64,000 bases of DNA from Dreissena polymorpha (Eukaryota; Mollusca; Bivalvia; Myida; Dreissenidae), in assembly GCF_020536995.1 (NCBI RefSeq), contig NC_068355.1, forward strand, positions 123,416,037-123,480,036, written 5' to 3'. Numbering within the stretch: position 1 is the stretch's first letter; the number at the start of each line of letters is the position of its first letter. A program made the translations under genes and the position numbers. Of the stretch, positions 12,901 to 22,939 are shown piece by piece. The notes under the pieces were generated by a model that was not told the origin of the DNA, did not search any database, and worked only from the letters and a program-made list of their open reading frames with translations.

Positions 12901-15900
12901 ACAGAATTGACAACGGACAATATAGCAATGTAAGATTAAATTTCACAGTGTGCCCCATTAGTTTTTAGTCCGTACTGTACAGTGCATTGCTTATTATCCC
13001 CACGTTTTTCGGAGAAAAAGTGGGGATATTGTATTGATATGCGTCTGTCTGTCCGTCCATCAGTCTGTCCGTCCTGGCCACCTGCTCCTCCTACACTATT
13101 AGCACTAGAACCTTAAAACTTACATACATGGTAACTATGAGCATATGTGTGACGGTGACAGTTACGGAATTTTGATCTGACCCCTGGGTCAAAAGTTATG
13201 GGGGTTGGGGCGGGGCCGGGTCAAAGATTTTTACTCATTTTTTATGTTATTTTACATTATCTTCTTCATTTCTGCACCGATTTACTTCAAATTGATACTG
13301 AGCCTCTCTTATGACACTAAGGTCAATCTCAATTATGCATGGCGCCATTACCAACCCTGTGGCGCCCCAGCCACATAGGCCACGCCAACCCAAAATTGCC
13401 TTTTACTATAATTTCTTCATTTCTACACCGATTCACTTCAAATTGATACTGAACCTTTTTTATGACAATACGGTCAATCTCAACTATGCATTGCGCCATA
13501 ACCAACCCTGGGGCGCCCCGCCCACATAGGCAACGTCCACCCAAAATTTCCTTTTACTATAATTTCTTCATTTCTACACCGATTTACTTCAAATTCATAC
13601 TGAACATCTCTTATGACAATACAGTCAATCTCAACTATGTAAGGCCCCATTACCAACCCTGGGGCACCCCGCCCATAATAGGCCACACCCACCCAAAATT
13701 GTCTTTTACTATAATTTCTTCATTTCTACACTGATTCACTTCTAATTGATACTGAACTTCTCTTATGACAATACGGTCAATCTCAACTATGTATGGCCCC
13801 ATTAGCAACCCTGGGGCGCCCGCCCATAAAAGGCCACACCCACATAGGCCACACCCACCCAAAATTACCTTTTACTATAATTTCTTCAATTCTACAGCGA
13901 TTCACTTCAAATTGATACTGAACCTCTCTTATGACAATACAGTTAATCTCATCTATGCATGGCCCCATTACCAACCCTGGGGCGCCCCGCCCACATAGGC
14001 CACGCCCACCCAAAATTGCCTTTTACTCTAATATCTTCATTTCTACACCGATTCACTTCAAATTGATACTGAACCTCTTTTATGACAATACAATCAATCT
14101 CAACTATGCATGGCGCCATTACCAACCCTGGGGCGCCCCGCCCGCATAGGCCACACCCACCCAAAATTGTCTTTTACTATAATTTCTTCATTTCTACACA
14201 GATTCACTTCTCATTGATACTGAACTTCTCTTATGACAATACGGTCAATCTCAACTATGCATGGACCCATTACCAACCATAGGGTGACCCTGGGTCAAAC
14301 ATATGGCGTGGGGATACGCGTCGGCCTCTGCTGCGCCATTTCTAGTTAATGATGTTATAAATTTAAGGGGGATCTTATACTGCATCAACAAAATGTAAAA
14401 TAATAATTGTGAATCAGATTACCAACAATTCATTTAGAAATGTAAGTTTAGACATTAAACTACTTAGGTGCAACCAGAATTGAAAGAAGAACACATTTCA
14501 GAATACATTTGTTTACAACTCCACTGATATTGGGGTATTTAGCATGGCACTAGTCTGTATGTCAGAACGTCTGTAATGAAGAAAGAAATTTTGACAAGTT
14601 TTGGCATATTCTTGGCCTTTTCACTGTTTTTTCACATAAGAATATATAGTTCTTTTTTTTAAACAATCCTTTAATAACTGAAGAAAGCTTGCTCAAACTT
14701 CACATTTTTAAGACTTTAAAGGGGCCTTTTCACAGATGTTGGCATTTTTTTTAACTTATTCATTAAATGCTATATATTGATAAATGTAAACATTGGATCA
14801 TAAAAGCTCCAGTAAAAAATCAAGAAAAAAATTAAAAAAGGGAAAAGAACATTGCCCGGAGCAGGTTTTGAACCAGTGACCCCTGGAGTCCTGCCAGAGT
14901 CCTGAAGTAAAAACGCTTTAGCCTACTGAGCTATTCCGCCGAGAACACATTCGTGACGTATTTTATACCTTATATAAGCAATCTTCGTAGTTTCACAAAA
15001 TTTAACGACAAAAACAGAACTCTCCAAATTATTCAATCGTTTCGCGTTGCAACGCTTTATAATTTTTAGGTTTTAAAATCGTCAAAAGATGCATATAATG
15101 GCTATATTAGAGCATGGTTAATGTTCAGTATTACTGTTTCCTCACAAATATCATAACTAAAACGAAAACTTACGGATCGGAAACAGCTTTTTTCAATTTT
15201 GTCAATTTACCAAAGCGTGAAAAGATCCCTTTAATGTGTTGATGATCTTACAGACAGTAATTTTGACTTCGACCTGTTTGGGCTGAATTATGTCCCTTTG
15301 TTTATTTGTCATCTGTAGGATAAATAGTGGATTTGTCTGTGTCCAAACATGTGTTGTATCAATGCAGTGGAACATTTTTTGTTTCTAACTTAACATTTAC
15401 AAAAAATATGAAATTATTTTCCTCATTGACATTTCAAGAAATTCAAATTGAAGTAGAGTTCATTTGGATGCAATGGTAACAATAAACACAAATTATTGTG
15501 TGATCTTGTAAATTTACAACCATACATTTGTTATCCATGAGAGCTATATAATCATAATCCTATTGTTGTCTAGGTGATGACATACCGGAACGAAAACGGA
15601 CAATTACGGGGCAGTACTTCGTTCAGCTTCCAAGTAACCTCCGCCTGCAAGGACTCGCCCTGCACACAATGCGGAGAGACGAGCACCTCCACAGTCGCTC
15701 CAGTAACAACAAGAGCCACAACAATGTCCCCCATCGTGTGTGACAACCTCAAGAGCAATGGCTACTACAACGTCTGTAGCGTGCAGACCATGGATTATTA
15801 TAGAGACACCATACTGGCCATGTATTTCAAGTTGGACCAAGAGATTACTGGAGTCTATGGCCAAGCACAGGAGCGGTTAGATAAGGATTCTCAATCCCGC

Positions 15901-18900
15901 TTTGAAATTGGTCAAGAATGGATTATCGCGCTCGGGGTGTGCGCTGGTCTTGGCATCATTTGTGTGATAATCTTAGAGATTTACATCTTGTACAAGTTGA
16001 TGGGAACCAAAATCGGGAAACAGTGGAGAACCATGTGGCTGGGTCAGCTGCTGATGCTCGGCATCTTCCTGTGCTACCTCTGTTGTTTTGCGTACTTACC
16101 CACCCCTACAAAGGCAACTTGCGGCATCACCCGTTTCTGCGTTGGTCTCTGCTACGCTATATGCTTTGCAGTTCTTCTCGTAAAACTCATGGTGTTGCTG
16201 ACGTCAAAAACATCCGCCGATACCTTGTTACCAGGGGATGTGGACTCTCCCAACTACCTGAGAGGGATCTATCAATTCCTCATGTTCATGTTCATCGTCG
16301 GGGTCCAGGTGGTGATAGGAATCATGTGGCTGATTATCATACCCCCAGAGGCTGTCCAGGTGGTTTCCAATAACAACGACAAGGTCTGGATCTGCAACCA
16401 CTACACGTGGAACCTTGACAATGGCTGGGGCAACATGACCATGTTCGTCCGCACGAACTTTGAGAACCACCTCATCTCCCTCTCATATGTCATGTTCCTG
16501 ATACTCCTCACGGTGATCGTGGCAATGAAATCTCACGGCATCATCACCAACCACCGGGAGAGCGTGTTTATTGGCATCGCTGCTGGATTTTCAGTGCCCG
16601 TCTGGATTGCCTGGGGTCTGGTTGGCGGTCTGAACAAAGAAACCAAATATGCCCATGAGTTTGGTGACGGTGCCATAGCCTTCGGCCTTTTGATCACGGC
16701 CACGATTATCTTGTTTGCAATGTTCCTGCCGAAAGTAAGACAGCTTGTGAACATGGGCGTGGAGGGGATCTATCTGGAGGATGACAGGGACACCTACTAC
16801 GGTGGGTCGGTCATCATGGCACCCCCAAGCTACAAGAGCAGGCCGAGCTCGGTGGTGTACGTGAACGGGAGTAATTACGACCCTGTTGTGATTGGAGAGC
16901 CAAGTGAGTATAGTGGTATATGGGAACTCAGGACTTCCCTTGGATACAAATTTTCTTCAGACTTATGTACCTCATTACGGCAAAATGTGTGTCATTATGG
17001 CTATTGTATGAGTTTTGATGAAGGAAACATTGCAGCCAAATAGAATTTTCCTTAAAAAATTTGCAGCGATTGGCTAATGGTGGGAATGGAAGAGTAAGGC
17101 CTGGGAACTGGGGTGTTTGGTTTGAACAGCTATCAGATTTGAAATTCCATCTTCACATACTTGCACTTGTTTTTTAAAAAGCATTCTAACTTGACAAAGT
17201 TTTTCCCTCATTATGTTACAGTGATATCATTAAAAAAGATAGAACAAAATTTTAGAAATAATGAGTATGTTAAAAAGTTTGTTTTATTATGCCCCCATTC
17301 TAAGAAGAGGGGGTATATTGCTTTGCTCATGTCGGTCTGTCGGTCCGTCCACCAGGTTGTTGTCAGACAATTACTCAAGAACGCTTGGGCCTAGGATCAT
17401 GAAACTTCATAGGTACATTGATCATGACTCGCAGATGACCCCTATTGATTTGAGGTCACTAGGTCAAAGGTCAAAATCACGGTGACCCGAAATAGTAAAA
17501 TGGTTTTTGAATGATAACTCAAGAACGCATACGCCAAGGATCATGAAACTTCATGGGTAGATTGATCATGACTCGCAGATGACCCCTATTGATTTTGAGG
17601 TCACTAGGTCAAAGGTCAAGTTCACGTTGACCCGAAATAGTAAAATGGTTTCCGGATGATAACTCAAGAATGCATACGCCTAGGATCATGAAACTTCATG
17701 GGTAGATTGATCATGACTCGCAGATGACCCCTATTGATTTTGAGGTCACTAGGTCAAAGGTCAAGGTCACGGTGACCCGAAATAGTAAAATGATTTTCGG
17801 ATGATAACTCAAGAACGCATATGCCTAGGATCATGAAACTTCACTGGTATATTGATCATGACTGGCAGATGACCCCTATTGATTTTGAGGTCACAAGGTG
17901 AAAGGTCAAGGTCATGGTGACCCGAAATAGTAAAATAATTTTCGGATGATAACTCAAGAACGCTTTTGCCTAGGATCATGACACTTCATAGGTACATTGA
18001 TCGTGACTCACAGATGACCCCTATTGATTTTCAGGTCACTAGGTCAAAGGTCAAGGTCACAGTGACAATAAACGTATTCACACAATGGCTGCCACTACAA
18101 CGGACGGCCTATATGGGGGGCATGCATGTTTTACAAACAGCCCTTGTTAATTTGATAGTTTTGAGCTTGGCTGTTTTCGGAGAAATCTGAGGTATTGTTA
18201 TATCCAGCTCGTCGTGTCGTGTCCGTCGTAGTGCCCGTCGTTGTGTCGTCCACCATCCGCGTCATGCTAAAACCTTAACATTTTGTCAAGCTTTTGAACA
18301 TTGGCTCTAAAATCAAAGTGCTTTAACCTACAACTTTGAAACTTCATATGTAGCTGCACCTTAAGGAGTTCTACATGCCACACATATTTTTGGGTCACTA
18401 GGTCAAAGGTCAAGGTCACTGTGACCTCTAAAAATTACTGACTAGCTTTCATTTATTCAAAACTGCACCCGCAGCCGAGCGTGGCACCCATTATCTGGTG
18501 CTCTTGTTTAACTTGTATTCAGAGAACAACAAATTCATTTTGCATAAAAAGGATTTGTTGTGTTTTAATTCTTTGATCTTATGTAATACCTTTTGGTATG
18601 TTAATGTGTTTGATGTGTTAACTTTGCGATGGTTGTGCATCCTAAGCATTATTTTCAAATGGAATAATTCGTGAATAACTTGCATTAATAAATTTTGTTC
18701 GCTGTTTAGATGCTGTACACCTGAGGCATCCTGGTAGCAACTACAGCGCCCCAGTCTATGTGAAACGGCCAGCGTCGACAATCGGTCATGGCAGCGGGAA
18801 GGTGCTCCGCATGACAGGCGATCTGACAGGCAAGCACCCGCGGGACAGCAGGAAGTCCACCTCGGACTACAACTACGCGGGGTCCGGCTATGGGGGAACT

Positions 18901-20786
18901 TCCAGAAAAGCCCTCTCGGAGAGTGGCGGCACCATGAGACGTAAGAGGCATTTGAGATTTGATGATGTGAGCCTGGATCTGGGCAAACTGGGATTTATGC
19001 ATGTGCATAAAGTGTTATCCTAGATTAGCCTGTGCAGTCTGCACAGACAAATCAGTGACTTCATTTTCTTCATAGACAGGATTTTCCTTCAAACAAAAAA
19101 TTCTACTAAACAAACAGAAAGTGTTTTATCTGATTAGCCTGTGTGCAGTGCACGGGCTAGTCCGGGATGACACTGAACGCACATGCATTATGCCCAGTAT
19201 ATCAGAGCAAGGCTAGACTTTTTGAATGCACAAAAAATTATATGTAAAATAGTTGAAGAAGAAGTTATTGACAAAACTCTTTTAAATTGTTGACCTCAAT
19301 TAATAATGACACAAAATATGGAGTCATTTCTTAAATAGAATTGTAGGACATTCATTAATACTATTAGATGTAAAAGCTTTCTCAAAAATGTTCTGACCAT
19401 GATTTTCAGATTTCAAAGCGTCTAGTCAGTATATTTGAACTACATGTACAGATATTTAGATATTAGCCTCGCTATGATAAAAATAGAGAATAATAGGTAA
19501 GTGTTTGTTATAGATCAGGTTTATCATGCGAGGCTTAGAAATCTAAAAGCATGAGCCTTGGAGAGTGCTTTTTCGTGCCGAGCATAATAAACCTGAATTA
19601 ACATTGTATTATGTAAATTGGGAATAAGACATCAATTTGGGAATAAATTGTGTTTTATCAAAAGTGCATAATATGCAGTTTTATATGTTGCATTTATCTA
19701 GTTTTACAAATTATAATTAAAACATATACTTGCATATATAATAGCATCATTTAAATTGATTTTACTTCAAAACTGGATTTTTTATTAATTAAAAAAAAAA
19801 ATCCTCATGAAATGAAACTGTGTCCATGCCCCGCATGGACACGGTTTAAAAATACACGTTAAATGATACAAATTCAATCACTGTTAATGAAAAAGTCATG
19901 GAAAATTTCTTATTAAGCTTAAATTATAGATAATATATTACAAAAATATATGCAGATCATGAAATGAATAGTTTTGTTTGAGAAAATCACCAAAATGATG
20001 TCCATTCCCTGTTTGATGTCTTATTCCCAATTCACATAATACAGTGTTTGATCTATAATCAACACTTATATATTATTCTATTTATCCCTCTTTTTATTCA
20101 GAAAACCTTTTTATTTAAACAAAATTTGTTTAACTGGATTATTTCGCTGGATTTGTGCCGTGATTTATAGCAGAAATTTAATCAACGGGGTACGGGGTTT
20201 TAATCAACAGAATTCGCTGTAAAAGTGGTATAATGGGGCTATATGCATTTTGTAATTTATAAGTGTCTTGCACAGGCTAATTAGCAACCCCACTTTTGGC
20301 TTTTCATGAATTTTTGGAAAAATAAAAGTCTCTTCTGTAAAAAAATCTGAAAAGTGTTATCCCTGATTAGCCTGTGCAGACTGCACAGGCTAATCTGGGA
20401 CGACACTTAATGGACATGCCTTTAACAAGTTTTCCCACATCAAGGCTCATATGAGTCTTGTTCTGTGAAAACTGGGCATAATGCGTGTGCGTAAAGTGGC
20501 CTCCCAGATTAGCCTGTGCAGTCCGCACATGCAGGCTTATCAGGGACAACATTTTCCGCTTTAATGGTATTTTTCGTTTAAAGGGGAAAAAAAATTACCA
20601 ATAATCCAGTTTAAGCAGAAAGTGTCGCCCCTGATTAGCCTGTGTGGACTGCACAGGCTAATCTGGGACGACACTTTACGCACATCATTATTCCCAGTTT
20701 TCTCAGAACAAGACACATATTTACAAGGACTTCCATCTGTGACTATTTCAGGTGCCCATTCCACCCAAGATCTAGGCGCCCTGTGA
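6066..20786 (+). CDS. Class C G-protein-coupled receptor, mGluR-like (complete, 7 exons, 992 aa)
   Basis: Joined exons 6066-6901, 7148-7242, 11383-11718, 12814-12929, 15574-16903, 18710-18940 and 20752-20786 give 992 codons plus TGA with every phase matching. Residues 1-18 are a signal peptide ending CSA. Residues about 30-480 form a Venus-flytrap ligand-binding domain with mGluR landmarks: GPASSS (138-143), SSATS (161-165), PSD (181-183), AYG (210-212), NPWF and CRL in exon 3, and a GDA-R segment in exon 4. Seven helices lie near 577-602, 616-636, 645-670, 693-718, 760-779, 792-812 and 825-847. The TM3/ECL2 cysteines (PTKATC and WICN) and the TM7 FLPKVRQL motif are present. The linker has only five cysteines, so the usual nine-cysteine domain is missing. 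Aligned from memory, mGlu1 Asp318 becomes Ser286 and Lys409 becomes Val376, so glutamate is an unlikely ligand. TM6 WIAW recalls boss/GPRC5 receptors; the exact subfamily is open. Confidence 0.95.
7148..7242 (+). CDS. Receptor exon 2 (ligand-binding domain)
   Basis: 95 bp, entered in phase 2 after ttttcag and left in phase 1 at ACAG|gtaatt. It encodes the strand and turn equal to mGluR GSDGW, here GTSAW at residues 284-288. The 246-bp intron before it is the only short intron in the gene; the intron after it is 4.1 kb and packed with repeats. Confidence 0.9.
7256..8280 (+). repeat. Hairpin-plus-tandem element, family P copy 1 (intron 2)
   Basis: Starts TATGCCCCCCTTCGAAGAAG with a stem closing on AGGGGG, then GTCCGTCCGTC, about six 145-bp units, and an end TATGGGGGGCATGCATG...AACAGCCCTTGTTT. 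Each unit has ACTAGGTCAAAGGTCAAGGT. The architecture resembles bivalve pearl/Helitron-like non-autonomous elements. Confidence 0.88.
8346..8515. repeat. A/T homopolymer-rich low-complexity tract
   Basis: A-run followed by a T-run and GGGAAATTTTGGG-type sequence. No coding value. Confidence 0.7.
8936..9150. repeat. Palindrome-core interspersed repeat, family G copy 2
   Basis: GGATCCAGATGAGACGCC and its inverse GGCGTCTCATCAGGATCC-like half form a near-perfect hairpin around 8990-9035. The ends match 61434-61641. Confidence 0.8.
9604..9725. repeat. 29-bp minisatellite, 4 copies
   Basis: Unit GGCAAGGGTACGAGTGTGTA + GGGTGGGAT, almost identical between copies. Confidence 0.92.
9948..11201 (+). 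repeat. Hairpin-plus-tandem element, family E copy 1
   Basis: Starts AGCTCATCTATTTTTTG with an imperfect stem (TATGAGCT) and ends AAAAATAGATGAGCGGTCTG...GGCGGTGCTCTTGTTT. The core unit of about 165 bp (GTGTTTAGGTCCA...ATTTTGACAGAATTATG) is repeated four times and followed by C- and A-rich tracts. Confidence 0.8.
11383..11718 (+). CDS. Receptor exon 3 (ligand-binding domain)
   Basis: 336 bp between ttttccag and AACT|gtgagt. It carries NPWFDKFWEQMF (342-353) and CRL (355-357), signatures of mGluR ligand-binding domains, and a YCKTQYLC pair like the family's LC...LC pair. The residue facing the ligand side chain in mGlu1 (Lys409) aligns with Val376. Confidence 0.95.
11955..12735 (+). repeat. 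Tandem array, about 152-bp unit, 5 copies, upstream of exon 4
   Basis: TTTTGTTACAGTTTCTCATAG recurs near 11972, 12129, 12283, 12434 and 12587. Each unit has GGTTTGAGGTCACTGGGGTC. The array ends about 80 bp before the exon 4 acceptor. Confidence 0.88.
12814..12929 (+). CDS. Receptor exon 4 (end of the ligand-binding domain)
   Basis: 116 bp between gtttcag and AGCAAT|gtaaga, leaving phase 0. It encodes NNYTRNITDSSG... with ASGDADHRF, matching the mGluR segment F-x-x-x-GDA-x-x-RY. N-glycosylation sequon NIT. A tandem-repeat array ends about 80 bp upstream of its acceptor. Confidence 0.93.
12991..14346 (+). repeat. Hairpin-plus-tandem element, family W copy 1 (intron 4)
   Basis: Starts TTATCCCCACGTTTTTCGG closing on GTGGGGATATTG; ends GCGTGGGGATACGCGTCGG...GCGCCATTTCTAGT. 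About seven units of roughly 150 bp with CCAACCCTGGGGCGCC. The short ORFs in this stretch are shadows of the repeat. Confidence 0.88.
14717..15236. repeat. MITE with TIR and an internal tRNA-like segment
   Basis: Ends AAAGGGGCCTTTTCAC and GTGAAAAGATCCCTTTAA form about 17-bp inverted repeats around 520 bp. Confidence 0.75.
14855..14942 (-). tRNA. tRNA-like pseudogene inside the MITE
   Basis: On the minus strand: GGCGGAATAGCTCAGTAGGC (A box) and later GGTTCAAAACC (B box). The two ends do not pair as an acceptor stem, so this is a tRNA-derived promoter relic rather than a working tRNA. Confidence 0.5.
15574..16903 (+). CDS. Receptor exon 5 (linker and all seven transmembrane helices)
   Basis: 1330 bp between tgtctag and GAGCCAA|gtgagt. 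The whole heptahelical domain is in this exon. A Thr/Ser-rich linker (TSTSTVAPVTTRATT) with five cysteines replaces the cysteine-rich domain. The frame stays open 140 bp into the intron, to a stop at 17041-17043, so intron retention would give a receptor ending 47 residues after the donor instead of the normal tail. The codons are GC-rich compared with the surrounding introns. Confidence 0.97.
17287..18148 (+). repeat. Hairpin-plus-tandem element, family P copy 2 (intron 5)
   Basis: TATGCCCCCATTCTAAGAAG start and TATGGGGGGCATGCATG end. Five to six units carrying AGGTCAAAGGTCA. Same family and same orientation as 7256-8280. Confidence 0.88.
18163..18509 (+). repeat. Short hairpin-end element, family S copy 2
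   Basis: Starts GAGCTTGGCTGTTTTCGGAG and ends CAGCCGAGCGTGGCACCC...GGTGCTCTTGTTT. One core unit with three AGGTCA half-sites and a perfect IR3 (18400-18427). Confidence 0.75.
18710..18940 (+). CDS. Receptor exon 6 (cytoplasmic tail)
   Basis: 231 bp between gctgtttag and GAGAC|gtaaga. It encodes a basic Ser/Thr/Tyr/Gly-rich tail (for example DYNYAGSGYGGTSRK) with many possible phosphorylation sites. No TM segment. A MITE starts about 37 bp after the donor. Confidence 0.9.
18978..19212. repeat. MITE family M (copy 1), 37 bp after the exon 6 donor
   Basis: GATTAGCCTGTGCAGTCTGC and mirrored ATTAGCCTGTG...GATGACACTGAACGCACATG, with an end reading GCCCAGTATATCAGAGCAAG. Confidence 0.8.
19487..20240. 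repeat. Foldback with adjoining TIR element, family H copy 1
   Basis: Left TTGTTATAGATCAGGTTTAT and right TTTGATCTATAATCAACACT are inverted. An inner pair, ATGTAAATTGGGAATAAGAC and GTCTTATTCCCAATTCACAT, lies about 400 bp apart. A segment with TTTATCCC and TTCGCTG (20085-20240) matches 51970-52140 in inverse order. Confidence 0.6.
20345..20457. repeat. MITE family M, half copy
   Basis: CCTGATTAGCCTGTGCAGAC followed by CTGGGACGACACTTAATGG. Directly abuts the full copy at 20457. Confidence 0.75.
20457..20713. repeat. MITE family M, full copy, 38 bp before the exon 7 acceptor
   Basis: Inverted ends TTCTGTGAAAACTGGGCATA and TTCCCAGTTTTCTCAGAACA, with two internal AGCCTGTG..CACAGGCTAAT hairpins and a central TTTCGTTTAAAGG spacer. 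Confidence 0.85.
20752..20786 (+). CDS. Receptor exon 7 (last 11 residues and stop)
   Basis: The acceptor is gactatttcag. The exon completes an Arg codon and then reads AHSTQDLGAL and TGA. Phase agrees with exon 6. A full MITE copy ends 38 bp upstream of this acceptor. The short exon rests mainly on phase, acceptor quality and position. Confidence 0.75.
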
Positions 20787-21316
20787 GAAAGTTACCAATG
20801 TGCTCAAGTTGCAAATGTTAGTACGGAATATTGTTAGTAGAAATATACATATGCAGTGTTCCTCAGCTCTGTCTCTGGAGTCTACATGATAGCAACAGTA
20901 ACATTCTGATGTTTGGTTAGACAAATGTATGATTAAATATTCCAGTGCCCTTTCACTCCAACTTAATTGTCATTGACAAAAACAAACATATAACCTATAA
21001 CTATTAAAAACTTCAAAATGTGTACTTTATCATCCACTCTACACTTGTGTATAATTGTTGACACAATCACACATTCCAATTTCTTTTAATTTCAAATATA
21101 AGAGTTGAATATATAATAGTGTATCAAAAGTCAATGAGTGCTTTAGTGAAATGCTGATTTATCTCAGTTTGTTGCATTTACTTTTGTAGATGGATTTCAA
21201 AAGCAATAACCCATCTGTGTTTCAGTGCTTACCTTTCTTCCTCTATAAATGTAAGACCATTCTATTTCATTTTTCTCATCCTTTATGTACAATTTAACTG
21301 TTAAAGTTACAATGTC

Positions 21317-21322
21317 AATAAA
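21317..21322 (+). promoter_or_regulatory. Candidate polyadenylation signal of the receptor gene
   Basis: First AATAAA found downstream of the receptor stop, about 530 bp into the presumed 3' UTR. Other signals further on are possible. Confidence 0.35.
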
Positions 21323-21469
21323 ACATAAGATATTTTATTTTACAAATTGCAACTATTTCATAAAGGAGCATACTTCTAATGAAGGTGTGCCAACGTTTAG
21401 CTTCACATGTCACAACAGGGATGCAGGATGCAAATGGACATTACAATGCACTCCGAAAAACAAATGTGC

Positions 21470-21505
21470 TTCCCCCCCCCCCAACACACACACACACACA
21501 CACAT
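21470..21505. repeat. C-run and (CA)n microsatellite
   Basis: CCCCCCCCCC then about ten CA units. Confidence 0.9.
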
Positions 21506-21742
21506 TAATTTCTATATTTGTATATAAACCATGACAACAGGGGTAGACAGAAATCATAAGAACAGTTAATTAAAAATCCCAGTTCCTTCTTTGTTCACTA
21601 AATTAAAGTTTAGCCATATATGTTGTATATATGATGTACAGTCACATCATTTGATGACTACATGGCATCTTTTGTAGAGGTGTTTTATTGCTGATATTAT
21701 GACAGTGTGGAAAGATTGTGCATGATATGAACATGATTGCGT

Positions 21743-22933
21743 TGTTATCCCCACGCTTTTTGAAAAAAAGGTGGGGATATTGTGGTGATCTCCGCCGTCC
21801 GTCCGTCTGTCCGTCCGTCTGTCCGTCCGTCCTGGCCACTATCTCCTCCTACACTAAAAGCACTAGAACCTTGAAATTTACACACATGGTAGCTATGAGC
21901 ATATGTGCGACCCTGCACTATTTGGAATTTTGATCTGACCCCTGGGTCAAAAGTTATAGGGGTTGGGGTGGGGCCGCGTCAGAAATTATCACTCATTTTT
22001 TAGGTTATTTTACATTTACTTCTTTATTTCTACACCGATTCACTTCAAATTGATACTGGACCTCATCTATGACAATACGGTCAATCTCAACCATGCATGG
22101 CCCCATTCCCAACCCTGGGGCGCCCCGCCCACATAGGCCACACCCACCAAAAATTTCCATTTACTATAATTTTTTCATTTCTACACGGATTCACTTCAAA
22201 TTGATACTGAACTTTTGTTATGACATTAGGGTCAATCTCAACTATGCATGGCCCCAATCCCAACCCTGGGGCGCCCGCCCACATAGGCCACACCCACCAA
22301 AAAATTCCATTTACTATAATTTTTTCATTTCTACACGGATTCACTTCAAATTGATACTGAACTTCTCTTATGACATTAGGGTCAATCTCAACTATGCATG
22401 GCCCCATAACCAACCCTGGGGCCCCGCCCACATAGACCACACCCACCCAAAATTGCCTTTACTATAATTTCTTCATTTCTACACCGATTCACTTCAAATT
22501 GATATTGAACTTCTCTTATGACAATACAGTCAATCTCAACTATGCATGGCCCCATTACCAACCCTGGGGCGCCCCGCCCACATAGACCACACCCACCCAA
22601 AATTGCCTTTTACTATAATTTCTTCATTTCTACACCGATTCACTTCAAATTGATACTGAACCTCTCTTATGACAATACGGTCAATCTCAACTATGCATGG
22701 CCCCATTACCAACCCTGGGGCGCCCTGCCCACATATGTCACACCCACCCAAAATTGCCTTTTACTATAACTTCTTCATTTCTACACCAATTCACTTCTAA
22801 TTGATGATGAACTTCTCTTATGACAATACGGTCAATCTCAGCTATGCATGGCCCCATTACCAACCCTGGGGCACACCTAGGTCAAACATTCGGCGTGGGG
22901 ATACGCGTCGGCCTCTGCCGCGCCATTTCTAGT
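21743..22933 (+). repeat. Hairpin-plus-tandem element, family W copy 2
   Basis: TTATCCCCACGCTTTTTG start, GTCCGTCCGTCTGTCCG tract, about six 150-bp units, and end GGCGTGGGGATACGCGTCGG...CCATTTCTAGT. Same family as 12991-14346. Confidence 0.88.
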
Positions 22934-22939
22934 ATATTT

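Noticed and set aside
13311-14282. Overlapping frames on both strands rich in Pro/Arg/Trp (also at 22069-22769)
   Set aside because: Tandem units of family W about 150 bp long that stay open by length. Both strands are equally open and the sequence is that of a mobile repeat.
15604-16754. Reverse-strand and alternative-frame ORFs over the receptor TM exon
   Set aside because: Shadows of exon 5, whose frame encodes seven recognisable helices.
18941-19023. Extension of exon 6 of the receptor to a stop at 19023
   Set aside because: The good donor GAGAC|gtaaga is in place and the extension runs into a MITE; the spliced exon 7 keeps phase and ends in a natural stop.
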